From: Megaustenia siamemsis
Lineage: Eukaryota > Mollusca > Gastropoda > Stylommatophora > Ariophantidae
Direction of reading: 5' to 3'
DNA length: 64,000 bases
Assembly: GCA_032433765.1 (NCBI GenBank)
Contig: JAVIAB010000051.1
Span: forward strand, 77,003,712-77,067,711
Shown here: positions 1-11,400 of the stretch, piece by piece
Numbering within the stretch: the stretch's first letter is position 1
Layout: every line of letters begins with the position of its first letter
The notes under the pieces: model-generated
The model's input: the letters and a program-made list of their open reading frames with translations, nothing else
What the model was told of the DNA's origin: nothing
Databases searched by the model: none
Made by a program: the position numbers and the translations under genes

Positions 1-747
1 TAGTTCTCATTTCATCAGACTAGTTAGTTCTCACTTCACAAGACTAGTTAGTTCTCACATCGTCAAACGAGTTAGTTCTCACTTCACCAGACCTGTTAGT
101 TCTCACTTCACCAGACTAATTAGTTCTCATTTCATCAGACTAGTTAGTTCTCACTTCACAAGACTAGTTAGTTCTCACGTCGTCAGACGAGTTAGTTCTC
201 ACTTCACCAGACCAGCTAGTTCTTAATTCACCAGACTAGTTAGTTCTCACTTCACGAGATTAGTTAGTTCTCACGTCGTCAGACTAATTAGTTCTCACGT
301 CGTCAGACTAATTAGTTCTCACTTCACTAGACCTGTTAGTTCTCACTTCACCAAACTATTTAGTTCTCACGTCATCAGACTAATTAGTTCTTACTTCAGA
401 AGACTAGTTAGTTCTCACATCGTCAGACGAGTTAGTTCTGACTTCACCAACTAATTATTTCTCACTTCACCAGACTAGTTAGTTCTCACTTCACCAAACT
501 AGTTAGTTCTTACTTTACCAAACTAGTTAGTTCTCACTCCCCCAGACCTGTTAGTTCTCACTTCCCCAGACTAGTTAGTTCTCACTTCCCCAGACTAGTT
601 AGTTCTCACTTCACCAGACTAGTTAGTTCTCACGTCGTCAGACCAGTTAGTTCTCACTTCACCAGACTAGTTAGTTCTCACTTCACCAGACTAGTTAGTT
701 CTCACTTCACCAGACTAGTTAGTTCTCACGTCGTCAGGCTAGTTAGT
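1..747. repeat. 24-bp minisatellite array (about 31 copies)
   Basis: A 24-bp unit containing TTAGTTCTCACTTCACCAG repeats head to tail from the first base of the window, so the array probably extends to the left. Variant units differ mostly in the middle (cttcacc, cgtcgtc or cttcccc), and some variants recur as blocks, which suggests higher-order duplication. No coding potential is seen. Confidence 0.93.
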
Positions 748-945
748 CTGTTTCTCAAAGCTTACCAGTAAGAGTTGAGCTGGATTTTGCGCTACTGATT
801 CTGACGTCATGAGTCAACCATGACCCTCTGGCCGTCTTGAGCCCCGACTTTACTGCCCCATTTTTTTGTTTTCTAAGCCTCTCTCCAGAGAGCAAGCTTC
901 GGATGTTATGTGTCCAGCTAATGACTAGATTCATGGAGATGACCC
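748..945. other. Unique-looking spacer
   Basis: About 200 bases between the minisatellite and a CT run. I see no coding pattern or recognisable repeat. Confidence 0.5.
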
Positions 946-974
946 ATCTCTCTCTCTCTCTCTCTCTCTCTCTA
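946..974. repeat. (TC)n microsatellite
   Basis: Uninterrupted TC dinucleotides, directly upstream of a family A retroelement fragment. Confidence 0.9.
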
Positions 975-1030
975 ATATAAAATTAGCATGATAAACTGCC
1001 CACACAAGATAGTCAAATTTTAAGTCTTTG

Positions 1031-1522
1031 TAAAGTTGACTTATGCAACATATCTTTGTCAATAGAAGTGAGAATGAGAGTTCCTTGGTGCTCTATATAG
1101 AACCAATTCTGAATTAATGGAAGCGAATCATGGACCGTAGACAAACAAATGAAATGACGATTAGAGGCCACAGAGATGGGAGTTCTCAGAAGAATGTTGA
1201 AAGTTCCCTGGACAGCTAAAAAGACCAATGAGGAAATTCTCAAAGAGGCCACTACAAAAAGGGAGCTCATAAAAAACATCAGAAATAAACAATCAACATT
1301 TTTCTGGCACATCATAAGAAGAGGAAAGTTGGAATACTTGATTACAACTAGAAAAATAGAAGGAAAGAGAGATCGCGGACGACAAAGATAGAAAATACTG
1401 GATAACTTGGTGTCATGGCATGGAAAACAGTCAACAACAGAACTGATACGTTACACTGTAGATGGAAGATTGTGGAAGGACATGATCGCCTAAGTCAACC
1501 GGTATGGCACATGAAGATGAAG
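1031..1522 (+). pseudogene. Non-LTR retrotransposon family A, 3' fragment
   Basis: This is a 5'-truncated tail of an APE-type non-LTR retrotransposon. It aligns with the longer copy at 49302-50443. Readable segments include GVLRRMLKVPWTAKKTNEE, then RGKLEYLITTRKIEGKRDRG (1176-1391), then a stop and further in-register residues resembling LVSWHGKQSTTELIR. The encoded region is the part after the RT domain, including the basic KGKRDRG segment shared by all families here. Upstream of 1176 the frame is broken. The last bases are a degraded GAT-type tail (atgaagatgaag). It is not functional. Confidence 0.88.
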
Positions 1523-1703
1523 AAGAAAGCTGACAATTTCGTTGGAAGAGTTATAGCGTTAGGGAACCTACATGACGTCCGCACTGTCGACGCACTTCAA
1601 GAGCTTACATATACGAGTGTGTTGAAGCTTACACATTTTACAACAAAAACGTTTTACTGTAACGCAAAAGACTCGAATCTTATGGGGCAAGAATTACCTT
1701 CCT

Positions 1704-1842
1704 ACAGTGTGTATCTGTGTTAGTCATATCTCATATTTTAGTGTGTGTATCTGTGTTAGTCATATCTCATATTTTAGAGTGTGTCTGTGCTAGTCACATC
1801 TCATATCTTAGTGTGTGTGTGTCTGTGTTAGTCACCTCTAGT
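1704..1842. repeat. 36-bp minisatellite, about 4 units
   Basis: Direct repeats of a unit of about 36 bp containing TGTGTTAGTCATATCTCATA. The last units are more diverged. Confidence 0.85.
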
Positions 1843-2154
1843 GACTCGGGCAGATGGTGCTCTTTAAACCTTGGAGGGCAGACTCCCCCTACAGAAAAGA
1901 CAATCTGCTGCATTGCAGGAAGATTGGGGACAATCAAAGGCTAAGGAAAGCAAACCTGAATAAAATGCTGGCTGAAATCGGATGCACTGGGCCACTGGCG
2001 CAGAACACAGTGCAACGTTTTAACAGGTATTCAATCAGAGTGGATCTAACAGACTCTAATTATGATGTTCTGTCTGTGGGGTCGATCAATTCCCTTAAAC
2101 AGACTGCTGTCTTCATGTGAGAGTCTGGAATCCTACTCTGATTGAGTCCTGATC

Positions 2155-2156
<2 letters not shown>
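1843..2156. other. Unidentified sequence, no supported gene
   Basis: Open frames here are short (88 residues at most) and resemble no protein I know. The stretch may be part of a dispersed repeat, but no second copy is seen in this window. Confidence 0.4.

Positions 2157-2189
<33 letters not shown>
2157..2189. repeat. (GA)n microsatellite
   Basis: Uninterrupted AG dinucleotides. Confidence 0.9.
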
Positions 2190-2192
<3 letters not shown>

Positions 2193-3326
2193 TCCTACAA
2201 ATGTGAAAAGCTTAATTAGCACTATTATTTAGTTGTCTAGCTCTGAACACTACAGAATGGCAACGTTTGCGAGTAATGACACAGCCACCTTGTCTTTCCT
2301 CTAGTGTGTCAAGAAGCAAAGTGGTCCAAAGCGCTTGCTTAGTAACGGGTTTTAAATTGGCTTTATATAAACATATAAAATTAAGACGTATGGATCGTAC
2401 GCTGATAGCTCGCAGTACTGTTTTATTTGATTTAAAATTAACAGGAGGCTGTTTATTATATATTTCATTACTTTAATTTTGTATATTAAAGTTATCTATC
2501 GTCAATCTTCAAACAAAAACAGTGTCCTGCACAATGAAAGTCAAAGATTATTTCATCTAAACCTCTGCTTGCATTTCCCTTCATAAGTTTCCCTAAACCT
2601 TACTCTACATACGAATTGTAACTTGTCGTTGTCCAGTCATGCTGACGCGGATTTCATTCATGATTCAAACAAGATTTTTTTTTCTTATATTATTTCCATT
2701 TGGCAAGACAAATAAATGCACATAAAATACTATTTAGTATTAGTATTTAGTATCAAGGGCTAACATCAGTGAAGTCGGGACATTTGCATATCCGCTCCGC
2801 TACTCTTTTCAAAAGTCAAAGCAAAGGTGTGTACACTGATCGTTCTTGCTGGTAAAACCAATATTCTTACATGCCTGCAAAACAAGGACTCTAAATATAG
2901 AATCAGAAAGGAAAATGCAAGATAGGGAAATATTATGTTGCTGTAAAGTTATAGTCTCATAGAGAGACAACACCACAAACGGGAAAGTTCGTAAAATCAG
3001 CAACAACATTGGACCACGCCAAACCATAAACTTTTGTTACATGTGTAAAGACAATGTATGCGGTTACGGGGCATCACAAAATGTTGATACTCGACCTAAA
3101 CTATCTGACAAGGAAAAATGAAAGGTGGAAGATAGTGAGATAAATTGAGAATAATATAAATCCATGATTTAAAATACTGGACATGTGAAAACTCCAACAA
3201 ACCTGTCAAATAACAAAAAGAGACAATGGAGAAAGCTCATCAGAAAAAGAAAAGTAACGGCTTCCCTCCACGCCTTTTGACGTGTGGATAGTTGTGTTAA
3301 TGCCCATATTCGCAATGACCAACTGT
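2190..3326. other. AT-rich noncoding stretch
   Basis: About 1.1 kb without a recognisable gene, repeat or RNA. Open frames are at most 75 residues and have no familiar motif. Confidence 0.5.
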
Positions 3327-3830
3327 ACATTCTGTAGATGATGTCATTCTGTAGGTGATGTGACATTCCGTAGGTGATGTGACATTCTGTAGGTGATGTG
3401 ACATTCCGTAGGTGATGTCATTCTGTAAGTGATGTGACATTCTTTAGGTGATGTGACATTCTGTAGGTGATGTCATTCTGTAAGGGATGTGACATTCCGT
3501 AGGGGAGTGTCATTCTGTAGGTGATGTGACATTCTCTAGGCGATGTGACATTTTCTAGGTGATATGTCATTCTCTAGGTGATGTGACATTCCGTAGGTGA
3601 TGTGACATTCTCTAGATGATGTGACATTCTGTAGGTGATGTGACATTCTGTAGGTGATGTGACATTCTGTAGATGATGTGACATTCTGTAGGTGATGTGA
3701 CATTCTGTAGGATATGTGACATTCTCTAGATGATGTGACATTCAGTAGGTGATGTGACATTCTCTATGTGATGTGACGTTCTGTAGGTGATGTGACATTC
3801 TCTAGATGATGTGACATTCTGTGGGTGATG
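3327..3830. repeat. 19-bp minisatellite, about 26 copies
   Basis: The unit GACATTCTGTAGGTGATGT repeats with point variants (ctctag, ccgtag) and occasional shortened units. The minus strand reads as an open frame of repeated short peptides (3536-3760), which is an artefact of the repeat. Confidence 0.93.
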
Positions 3831-3919
3831 TTTTCGGTATCACAGTCCGACCTAATTTTACAGATAAACCCCGACACGGCTGGGTCACTCTAGGAGTATC
3901 AATCAGGATGAAACTAGAC

Positions 3920-3925
3920 TTCTTG
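3920..3925. other. Target-site duplication, left (TTCTTG)
   Basis: The same six bases abut the right end of the foldback element at 5598-5603. Confidence 0.75.
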
Positions 3926-5597
3926 AGTAGTATAGCAGGGAGCTTTTGAGGTACATTTTGTCGATAAATTAACAAAGATATATAGCAAGGCGCCTAATGT
4001 ACACGAGGCGCAGGGGGAGTTAACAATGACCTCTCGTGGCGGGGTGTTGACCTCGTGTATCGGTGACCCCGGAAGCGACCTGTTTATGTCTGCTGTGTGC
4101 TGACTTTGGAGTTCTTGATGTACTTGTGCCGACCTAAATTTTTATGTGAATATATTATCTGCTGACGCCGTGTATTATTTAGTTGTTTTTAAATGGAGGA
4201 AAGCGTCTTCCGGTGAACCTTTCCTCAGTATTATCTCTCATCATTAGGACTAGACCTTTCTTCTTCTTCCGTGTTATTGATATTCTCTCTCTCTCCTCAT
4301 TAGCATGGTTGCTTAACTTTTCATAACTATTTTTTCAGTATTACTGGTTCTAATCATCTATATATCTCTCTCTCCTATCTCCTCATAGACTACTCTCCTT
4401 CCATGCCACCCTCCCTCATCTCTCTCTCTCTCTCTTACCTTCTCCTAGCGTTCCGCCCTCCCTCGTATTTTTAGATTCTCTCATAGAATTCGCTCCATTG
4501 TAACACTTACGCATTCTCTTCATTTACACATATCAGTTCTCTTTCACTCTCCTAGACTTCTTTCACTCTCCTAGACTTCTTTTACTCTCTCTCTCTCTCT
4601 CTCTCTCTCCTATTCCCTCCTAGACTTCCCTCCATTGCAACACTTACTCATTCTCGCCTTTTAACCCTAGCATCTCCCCTTCCTTTTCCTAGACTTCTCT
4701 CTCTCTCTCTCACTCTCCCCTACCATTACATCCTCCTCCTCTCTCTCTCTCATAACGTTCCCCTTCCATTGTATTTTTAGCTTCCCACATAGAATTTCCC
4801 TCCATTGTAATACTTACTCGTTCTCTCCATTTATGCCTATCATCTCCCTGGATGGAGGATGTAATGGTAGGTGAGAAGTCTAGGAGAGAGAGAGAGAGAG
4901 AGAGAGAGAAGTCTAGGAGAAGGAAGGGGAGATGATAGGGTTAAAAGGCGAGAATGAGTAAGTGCTGCAATGGAGGAAAGTCTAGGAGGGAATAGAAGAG
5001 AGAAGAGAGAGAGAGAGAGAGAGAAAGAAATCTAGGACAGTGAAAGAGAACTGATAGGCGTAAATGAAGAGAATGGGCGGAACGCTTGGAGAGGGAAAGA
5101 AAGAGAGAGGAGGGAGGGTGGCATGGAAGGAGAGTAGTCTATGAGGAGATAGGAGAGAGAGATAGATGATTAGTACCACTAATACTTAAGAAATAGTTAT
5201 GATTAATTAAACAAGGATGCTAATGAAGAGTGAGAGAGAGAGAGTACCAAAAACACCGAAGAAAGAAAGGTCTAGTCCTAATGATGATAGATAATACTGA
5301 GGAAAGGCTCACCGGATTATGCTTTCCTCCATTTAAAAACAACTAAATAACACACGACGTCAGCAGATAATATATTTACATAAAAATTAAGTCAGCACAA
5401 GTACATCAAGAACTCCAAAGTCAGCACACACCAGACATAAACAGGTCACTTCCGGGGTCACCGATACGCAAGGTCAACACCCCGACACGAGAGGTCATGG
5501 TTAACTCCCCCTGCGCATCGGGTATATTAGGCGCCTTACTATATATCTTTGTTAATTTATGGGCTAAATGCGATCACATCTTCCCTGCTATACTACT
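3926..5597. mobile_element. Foldback DNA transposon with long inverted repeats and 6-bp target duplication
   Basis: The element is a very large imperfect palindrome. Its left end AGTAGTATAGCAGGGA is the exact reverse complement of the right end. Matching arms extend inward for about 700-800 bp; for example ACTCCAAAGTCAGCACAC on the right mirrors the left near 4100, and the CT-rich blocks on the left mirror GA-rich blocks on the right. The loop lies roughly at 4740-4855. TTCTTG directly flanks both ends (3920-3925 and 5598-5603), as expected for a target-site duplication. The left arm is longer because it carries extra CT-rich blocks. No transposase is encoded, so movement would need an enzyme in trans. 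A related end sequence occurs at 37001-37330. The superfamily is not recognised. Confidence 0.85.
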
Positions 5598-5603
5598 TTC
5601 TTG
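5598..5603. other. Target-site duplication, right (TTCTTG)
   Basis: Partner of 3920-3925, directly outside the 16-bp terminal inverted repeat. Confidence 0.75.
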
Positions 5604-5691
5604 CCCTTAGTAGTCAGTTCCCTAACCACTGACAGACCGCGGCTCTAATGATCTTTAAGAACTAATTACTTTAGCGTCCCAAAGACTGGAC

Positions 5692-5699
5692 AGAGAGAA

Positions 5700-5749
<50 letters not shown>
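5692..5749. repeat. (GA)n microsatellite
   Basis: AG dinucleotides with one or two interruptions at the left edge. Confidence 0.9.
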
Positions 5750-5750
<1 letters not shown>

Positions 5751-5881
5751 GAGGAATCAGAGAATCATTATGGATTTGCACCCACCTCACAGTACTGTTT
5801 ATTTATTTATTTATTTTTGTTTTGGTTGCTTCTGTCCTATTGTAAAATTATTTGAAATTTTTCACGTTGTAACATTTTTAC

Positions 5882-6530
5882 TTACTCAAAACCCACAAAT
5901 GGATAGCAAAATTGAAGGAATAGACCTGGGGACAGTTCAGAACTACAACTACCTTGGACATACTATATAACCGGTGATGGAAAATGTACAACTGAAATAA
6001 ATAAAAGAATAGGAATGGCAAAAATTAATTTTAATGCCATGAAGAACACACTAACAACAAAACAAATAACACCTGGGCTATAGCTAACAATAGCAAAATG
6101 TTACATCTTCTCAATATTCCTATATGGTGCAGAAACACGGACACTAGGCAAGAAAACAGAACAGAGAATTGACGCCTTTGTAATGTGGATATATAGAAGA
6201 ATAGGTAGAATTGGATGGAAGGAAAAGAAAACAAATGATGAAGTCTTAAAACAACTAAAAATGAAAAGAGAACTACTAAACACAATTCAAACAGGACAAA
6301 TGCGATTTTTGGGCCATGTTAAAAGACACAACAGCCTACTAAAAGTAATCCTGGAGTGGAAAATACAAGGTAAAAGAGGCAGAGGCAGGCCAAGTCTAAC
6401 ATGCACGAGTAACATCAAAATTTGGACAAATCAGCCTATGACAACCTGCACCATCAAAGCAAGAGACAGAATTGAATGGTGCTCCATGGTAGCCAACCTT
6501 CGTTGCGGAGACGGCACTCGATGATGATGA
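5882..6530 (+). pseudogene. Non-LTR retrotransposon family B, 3' fragment
   Basis: This is the post-RT C-terminal part of family B, matching 44070-44716. It begins near IEGIDLGTVQNYNYLGHTI, has stops around 5969 and 6082, and then stays open from 6183 to 6524 (113 residues). The open part includes MWIYRRIGRIGWKEKKTN, the basic IQGKRGRGRPS segment and the family's terminal MVANLRCGDGTR. The coding end runs straight into the triplet tail GATGATGA. It is 5'-truncated, as is typical after incomplete reverse transcription. Confidence 0.9.
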
Positions 6531-6660
6531 ACATTTTTTAACATTTTCAAATCATCTTTTAGTTTTCATTTTCACCTCTTTCTACCCCTCTCTTTGTGGC
6601 TTTTGATGCAGATCCAAAAGTTCATTATGGTTCTAAGTGCATCTTTCAGTGTAGTCCAGC

Positions 6661-6687
6661 TTTTTTTTTTTTTTTTTTTTTTTTTTT
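6661..6687. repeat. Poly-T run
   Basis: About 27 T residues. It may be the 3' tail of an unrecognised minus-strand retroelement, but nothing beside it identifies one. Confidence 0.7.
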
Positions 6688-6984
6688 CCTCCTTTCCTCA
6701 CTGTTTGGGTAAGTATTTCCAATGCAGTATCTTATTAACCAGCTCAGAAATACTTCTTTATATAAGATAGCGATAAATACGCATTCTTTTGCGGTATTCA
6801 AATTTTATTTATTTTTGTACTGAAGAATCATAATATGAATAGAGCTAGAGGAAAATCCTAATAATAAATACGCATATAATGCTTTATTTACGGACATGGT
6901 TAAGCTCTAGCTCTTGTGATTGGATGGCAAACCGGCTAAACAACTTAATTTTTTTTTATTTTAAGAAGTGGGGGAAGGAAGGAA

Positions 6985-7075
6985 AGTAACCAGCTAGCAA
7001 AATAGCTTGACAAGCTGGTCTAATAAAAGAATGTTCTATATGAAAGGGCACAGGTTGGATTCAATTCCAGGCCGG
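6985..7075 (+). repeat. Possible tRNA-like SINE head
   Basis: TAGCAAAATAGCTTGACAAGC resembles a degenerate A box in part, and GATTCAATTCC about 60 bp downstream resembles a pol III B box. The spacing suits a tRNA-derived promoter, but the fold is poor and no second copy is seen here. Confidence 0.3.
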
Positions 7076-7299
7076 TCGTTGCTTGCTGCTGCGTTTTGTG
7101 CGTGTTTGGTTATGTTCATTTATTTTCTGAACTTTATTTTGAAATTAAACTTTTTATTGTTATAAGGTTCTGTTATATGTAAGTGTTCTGTTTTGAATAT
7201 GTGCATCACACACAATTATACAGTTAAACACTCTCACATTTGTATAAAACTGTCAACAAACAAGTGCGGCTAAACAGATTAACACAGACCAAGAGGAAA

Positions 7300-7464
7300 A
7301 GTACATAGACAAACTGACAGACAATGGATTTTGAACGGCCACGTAAGCAGGCATGTTTGAGAAACCATCAGAAGAATTTCGATTTAGTAGACTTCACAAG
7401 ACTCCAGATGTAAGAGAATGAGAGGGTGCCCAAATATAACGTGGCAGAAGCTAGTGAATGTAGT
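7300..7464 (+). pseudogene. Possible retroelement tail relic
   Basis: Broken frames contain pieces resembling the C-terminal region of the non-LTR families, such as RGCPNITWQKLVN, directly upstream of a clear family C fragment. It could be the upstream part of that copy or a separate decayed tail. Confidence 0.35.
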
Positions 7465-7852
7465 AGCAGAAAAATGGAGGAAGACACCGTACTACAAATT
7501 TTTGACAATAGAAACATGAAAAAGAGTTCTTAAATTCTATGTAGAGCCAGTCTTAGCATATGGATGCGATTCATGGACAATAGGAACGAACAAAAGAAAA
7601 TCAATGGAAGCTGTAAAAATGTAGTTTTAAAGAAGAATGTTGAGAATACCATGGGCAGCTAAGAAGAGTAATGAAAACGTTCTGAAAGAGGCCAAAGCAA
7701 ATAGAGGGCTAATTTTCAAAATTAGGAAGAAACAATCAACTTTTTTGGCCATGTGATGAGAAGGGAAAAGATGTAATATATTGTAACAACTGAGAAATTT
7801 GATGGACGAAGAGAAAGATAGAAGCAAAGAGACAAGATACCAGACAGCTCTG
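7465..7852 (+). pseudogene. Non-LTR retrotransposon family C, 3' fragment
   Basis: It matches 48640-49132 (start TTTTTGACAATAGAAAC) and 8685-9132. Broken frames encode YVEPVLAYGCDSWT and RRMLRIPWAAKKSNEN, which are typical of the region after the RT domain, and the relic stops abruptly at the junction with a minus-strand family B copy. No intact frame remains. Confidence 0.8.
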
Positions 7853-9305
7853 TATCTTGGTTTGATGGTGCAGGTTGTCATAGGCTGACTTGTCCATCCT
7901 TTTATGTTACTATTCCATGTTAGTCTTGGTCTGCCTCTACCTCTTTTACCTTGTATTTTCTTTTTCCAAAATTACTTTTAGTAGGATGTTGTGTCTTTTA
8001 ACATATCCCAAAAATCTCATTATTTGTCTTGTTTGAATTGTATTTAGTAGTTCTCTATTAATGTGTAATTATTTTAAGACTTCATCGTTTGTTTTCTTGT
8101 CTTTCTATCCAATTCTTCCTATTCTTCTATATATCCACATTTCAAAGGATTCAATTTTCTACTATTCTGTTTTCTTGTCTAATGTCTATGTTTCTGTACC
8201 ATACAGGAATGTAGAGAAGATATAACATATTGCTATTCTTAGTTTTAGCCCTGGTGATATGTGTTTTGATGTTAGTATATTTCTTATGGCATTAAAATTA
8301 CGGTTTGCCGTAATTATATATTGCCATTAATATTCTTTTTATTATTATCAGTTTTACATTTTCCATCACTGCTTATAGTATGTCCAAGGTAGTTGTAGCT
8401 CTGAACTGTTTCCAGGTCTATTCCTTCAATTTTGATATCCACTCGTAGGTTTTGAGTCTTCTCTTTGTTTATGATCATAGTTTTAGTCTTTTGGTATTCA
8501 TATTTAAACCATATTTATTGCTTGTCATTTTTATTTCATTAAGTAATTGTTGTAGATCTTTAGCATTTTCTGCTAGTAATACAGTATCATCAGCATATCT
8601 TAGGTTATTGATTATCTGTCCATTAATTTGTAGGCCTGGCATATCAGTGGTGTTTTAAAGATTTGCTCAGTGTATAAATTGAACGCATTGGAAGCGAATC
8701 ATGGACAATAGGATAACAGACAAGAAAATCACTGGAGTCTGTAGAAATGTGGTTTTACAGAAGAATGTTGAGTACCATGGACAGCTAAGAAGAGTAATGA
8801 AGATGTTCTGAGAGAGGTCAAAGCAAAAAGAGAGCTAATTTCCAATATTAGGAAGAAACAATCATCATTTTTGGCCATGTAATGAGAAGAGAACAACTGG
8901 AATATATTGTAACAACTGGAAAAATTGAGGGACGAAGAGATAGAGGGAAGCAAAGAGATATAGGGAAGCAAAGAGATATAGGGAAGCAAAGAGAAAAAAA
9001 ACAACAGATAGCTTAAGCGAATGGCTTGGCAGAAGGTCAACAACAGAAATGATAAATAGCTGCCGAGATCGAAAGTTGTGGAGAGACATGATCACCTACG
9101 CCAGTAGGCCTGGTACTTGATGATGATGATATATTGAACAAGCTTGGTGATATGATGCATCCCTCACTTAATTCCGCTTTTTCTATCAATACGTGTAGAG
9201 TTCTCTTTGTTATATTTTATTATTGCTGTTTGCTCCCAGTATAAATTAGTCGTATGTATGTGTCATCTAGATTTTTATGTTTTAAGCATTCTATAAGTTG
9301 TTTAC
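7853..9305 (-). pseudogene. Family B element, minus strand, split by a family C insertion
   Basis: Read on the minus strand, this copy carries the RT region (an ADDTVLLAEN-type YADD box near 8560-8600) and the C-terminal region down to IQGKR-like and CTIK-like segments near 7870-7960. The copy is cut in two by a family C fragment at 8685-9132 and resumes at 9133 with the segment encoding the strand before YADD (RQGC-like region). It is 5'-truncated near 9305 and lacks the extreme 3' tail at 7853. Stops and frameshifts are frequent. Confidence 0.85.
8685..9132 (+). pseudogene. Family C fragment inserted in family B
   Basis: This is a 5'-truncated family C tail starting at GCATTGGAAGCGAATCATGG and ending in the triplet tail GATGATGATGAT. 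ATTGAAC occurs on both sides (8678-8684 and 9133-9139), and the flanking family B sequence is continuous if the insert is removed, so this is a real insertion with target duplication. Internal 11- to 20-bp tandem copies of a GGGAAGCAAAGAGATATA-like motif occur near 8944-8995. Confidence 0.88.
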
Positions 9306-9476
9306 AATTAATAATAAATTAATAAAATATAATTTCCCGAATAATACGTGATTACAATTGCTAGAAAGGGCATTAGAAAACGACCTCAGAGTAATTAGAA
9401 CGTGACGCAACGCTAAACAATCATACAAGAAGTCAGGTACCCATTGTCACAGCTGTCACTTATGCCGGTTATTTAG

Positions 9477-9568
9477 CAAAAAAAAAAAAAAAAAAAAGTA
9501 AAATACCCCCCGTCACGCCAAATGGCGTATAGGGAATATCGTGTTAGTGACCAAATATATGATTTTTA
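9477..9568 (-). repeat. SINE-A, 3' end only, inserted with target duplication
   Basis: On the minus strand this is the last 90 bp or so of SINE-A (the conserved CTATACGCC...GACGGGGGTA tail) plus an A/T tail. The flanks GCCGGTTATTTAG (9464-9476) and GACGGTTATGTAG (9569-9581) are near-identical target duplications. The uninterrupted form of the target is seen inverted at 12897-12957. Confidence 0.8.
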
Positions 9569-9623
9569 GACGGTTATGTAGTACTAAACACATAAGTTGT
9601 TTATGAATAAAAAAAAACTCATA

Positions 9624-9688
9624 GGATAGAAGATTGTGGAAAGACATGATCACATACGCCAACCGATATGGTACATGATGATGATGGT
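9624..9688 (+). pseudogene. Family A extreme 3' tail
   Basis: Only the last 20 codons or so are present (RRLWKDMITYANRYGT-like), followed by ATGATGATGATGG. This is a very short 5'-truncated copy. Confidence 0.8.
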
Positions 9689-9721
9689 GATGGATGCACT
9701 CACTTGGTGCAAAACATAATG

Positions 9722-10168
9722 TAACAAAATATGATAACGAGCTAAAAAGTAATGATAGGATATTGAACGAAAAATTAATGATAAGATAATAAGCAAAAGA
9801 GTAATGATACGATATTATGCAAACGAGTAATGATAGGATAGTAAGCAAAACAACAATGATAGGGTAATATGCAAACGAGTAATGATAATATAATGAGCGA
9901 AAGAGAAATTAATTATAAGGATAATATGATGATAGGATAATATGCAAACGAGTAATGATAATATAATGAGCGAAAGAGAAATTAATTATAAGAAAAATGG
10001 GTGAAACTAAAGATAAAAAATTGAACGAAAGAGTAATGATAGGATTTAGATCTTTAGAGCAATGATAAGCTGAGCAAGAATCATGATAAAATAATGAGCG
10101 AAAGAGTGATAGGTAAACGTGCAAATGAGTAGTGATATGATAATAAGCAAAAGAATAATAAGAAGCAC
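9722..10168. repeat. Degenerate AT-rich minisatellite, unit about 27-30 bp
   Basis: Variants of GAGTAATGATAGGATA and ATAATGAGCGAAAGAG recur throughout. One block of about 60 bp (near 9870-9925) is repeated almost exactly near 9945-9995. Confidence 0.8.
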
Positions 10169-10419
10169 TGACAACTTGTTAAAATCATAAAATAGCAGAT
10201 AACTTGTTTTTAAAACAAAATAATGGAAAGGATTAAGAAAGACACATCTAAGTTTGTAACAATTGTTTGAGAAATATTAATGCCCGGAAGAGAAAGATGC
10301 CTGATACGTTTTGCTCGCTGCCTGAATTATACATAACTGTCTCTCCACTGGAGGTAGAATATAAAAATAAACATATCGTTCTTCAATAGAAACAAAAATA
10401 TCGCAGTAATATCGACACT

Positions 10420-10482
10420 AAAATAATTAACTTATGTGCACACTAAAACACAATAATTAACTTACGTGTGTACTAAAATACA
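10420..10482. repeat. 30-bp minisatellite, short block 1
   Basis: About two units of the same 30-bp repeat (AATTAACTTATGTGTACACT core) that reappears at 12397, 13898 and 17253. Confidence 0.85.
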
Positions 10483-10796
10483 ATGGCAACATACGCATAT
10501 AGATGATAAAGGCACTAGACGATTTTGACATTGAAGTGATCACAGACATTTGCAACGACATATACCATGCAGGACATATACCGAATGAACTAAAAACATC
10601 AATTTTCATTGCATTGCCTAAAAATAAAAATGGCGCAGTTGAAAGCAGTGATTTTAGAACAATAAGCCTAATGGGCCATGTAATTTAAATCTTGCTAAAA
10701 GTTATAGAAGTGAAGATTCAGAATAAAATCTATATGAAATTAGAAGAACAGCAATTTGGATTTAGGAAAAGCAGTGGGGCAAAAGAAGCCATATTT

Positions 10797-11208
10797 CCAG
10801 AAATTAATCTGAAAAAAAAGCACACAGAAGTAAACAAACAAATATATGCCTGCTACATCAAAGCTTTTGATAGAATATACCACATACAACTTAATGACTG
10901 CCTAAAAGATATAATAATCGAATAGCAAAGCAAGCCCTCATATGGGAAACAACAGGTAAAAGAAAAAGAGGAAGACCCAGGGAGACACTGAGAAGAACAT
11001 TGCCAGAAATTAATCTGAAAAAAAAGCACACAGAAGTAAACAAACAAATATATGCCTGCTACATCAAAGCTTTTGATAGAATATACCACATACAACTTAA
11101 TGACTGCCTAAAAGATATAATAATCGAATAGCAAAGCAAGCCCTCATATGGGAAACAACAGGTAAAAGAAAAAGAGGAAGACCCAGGGAGACACTGAGAA
11201 GAACATTG
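10797..11208. repeat. 206-bp tandem duplication spanning a B/D junction
   Basis: 10797-11002 and 11003-11208 appear identical. Each contains the end of the family B segment and the first 89 bases of the inserted family D tail, so the duplication arose after the D insertion. Confidence 0.9.
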
Positions 11209-11400
11209 ATGAGAGAGGCAAGAGCAGCAGGAATCGGCTCCCTCAATGAGATAGAACTGCTTGCACAGAACAGAGACAGATGGCGAGATTTGATAAAATA
11301 TCTTTAAAAGAAAACTGCTAGAACAAAAATTCATATAGGAGAAGGTGTATCTTGGTCTACGCCCTATGGGCCGGTTACGGCTCGAAAGGTCAATAGATAG
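11120..11400 (+). pseudogene. Family D 3' tail inserted in family B
   Basis: It matches 47945-48216 (IAKQALIWETTGKRKRGRPR, then the noncoding CGCCCTATGGGCCGG segment). AAAAGATATA flanks it at 11110-11119 and 11401-11410, and family B sequence is continuous across the pair. The first 89 bases are also present at 10914-11002 because of the later tandem duplication. Confidence 0.88.

Noticed and set aside
3327..3830. Regular short repeats considered as a CRISPR array
   Set aside because: Units are contiguous with no unique spacers, and the window is eukaryotic.
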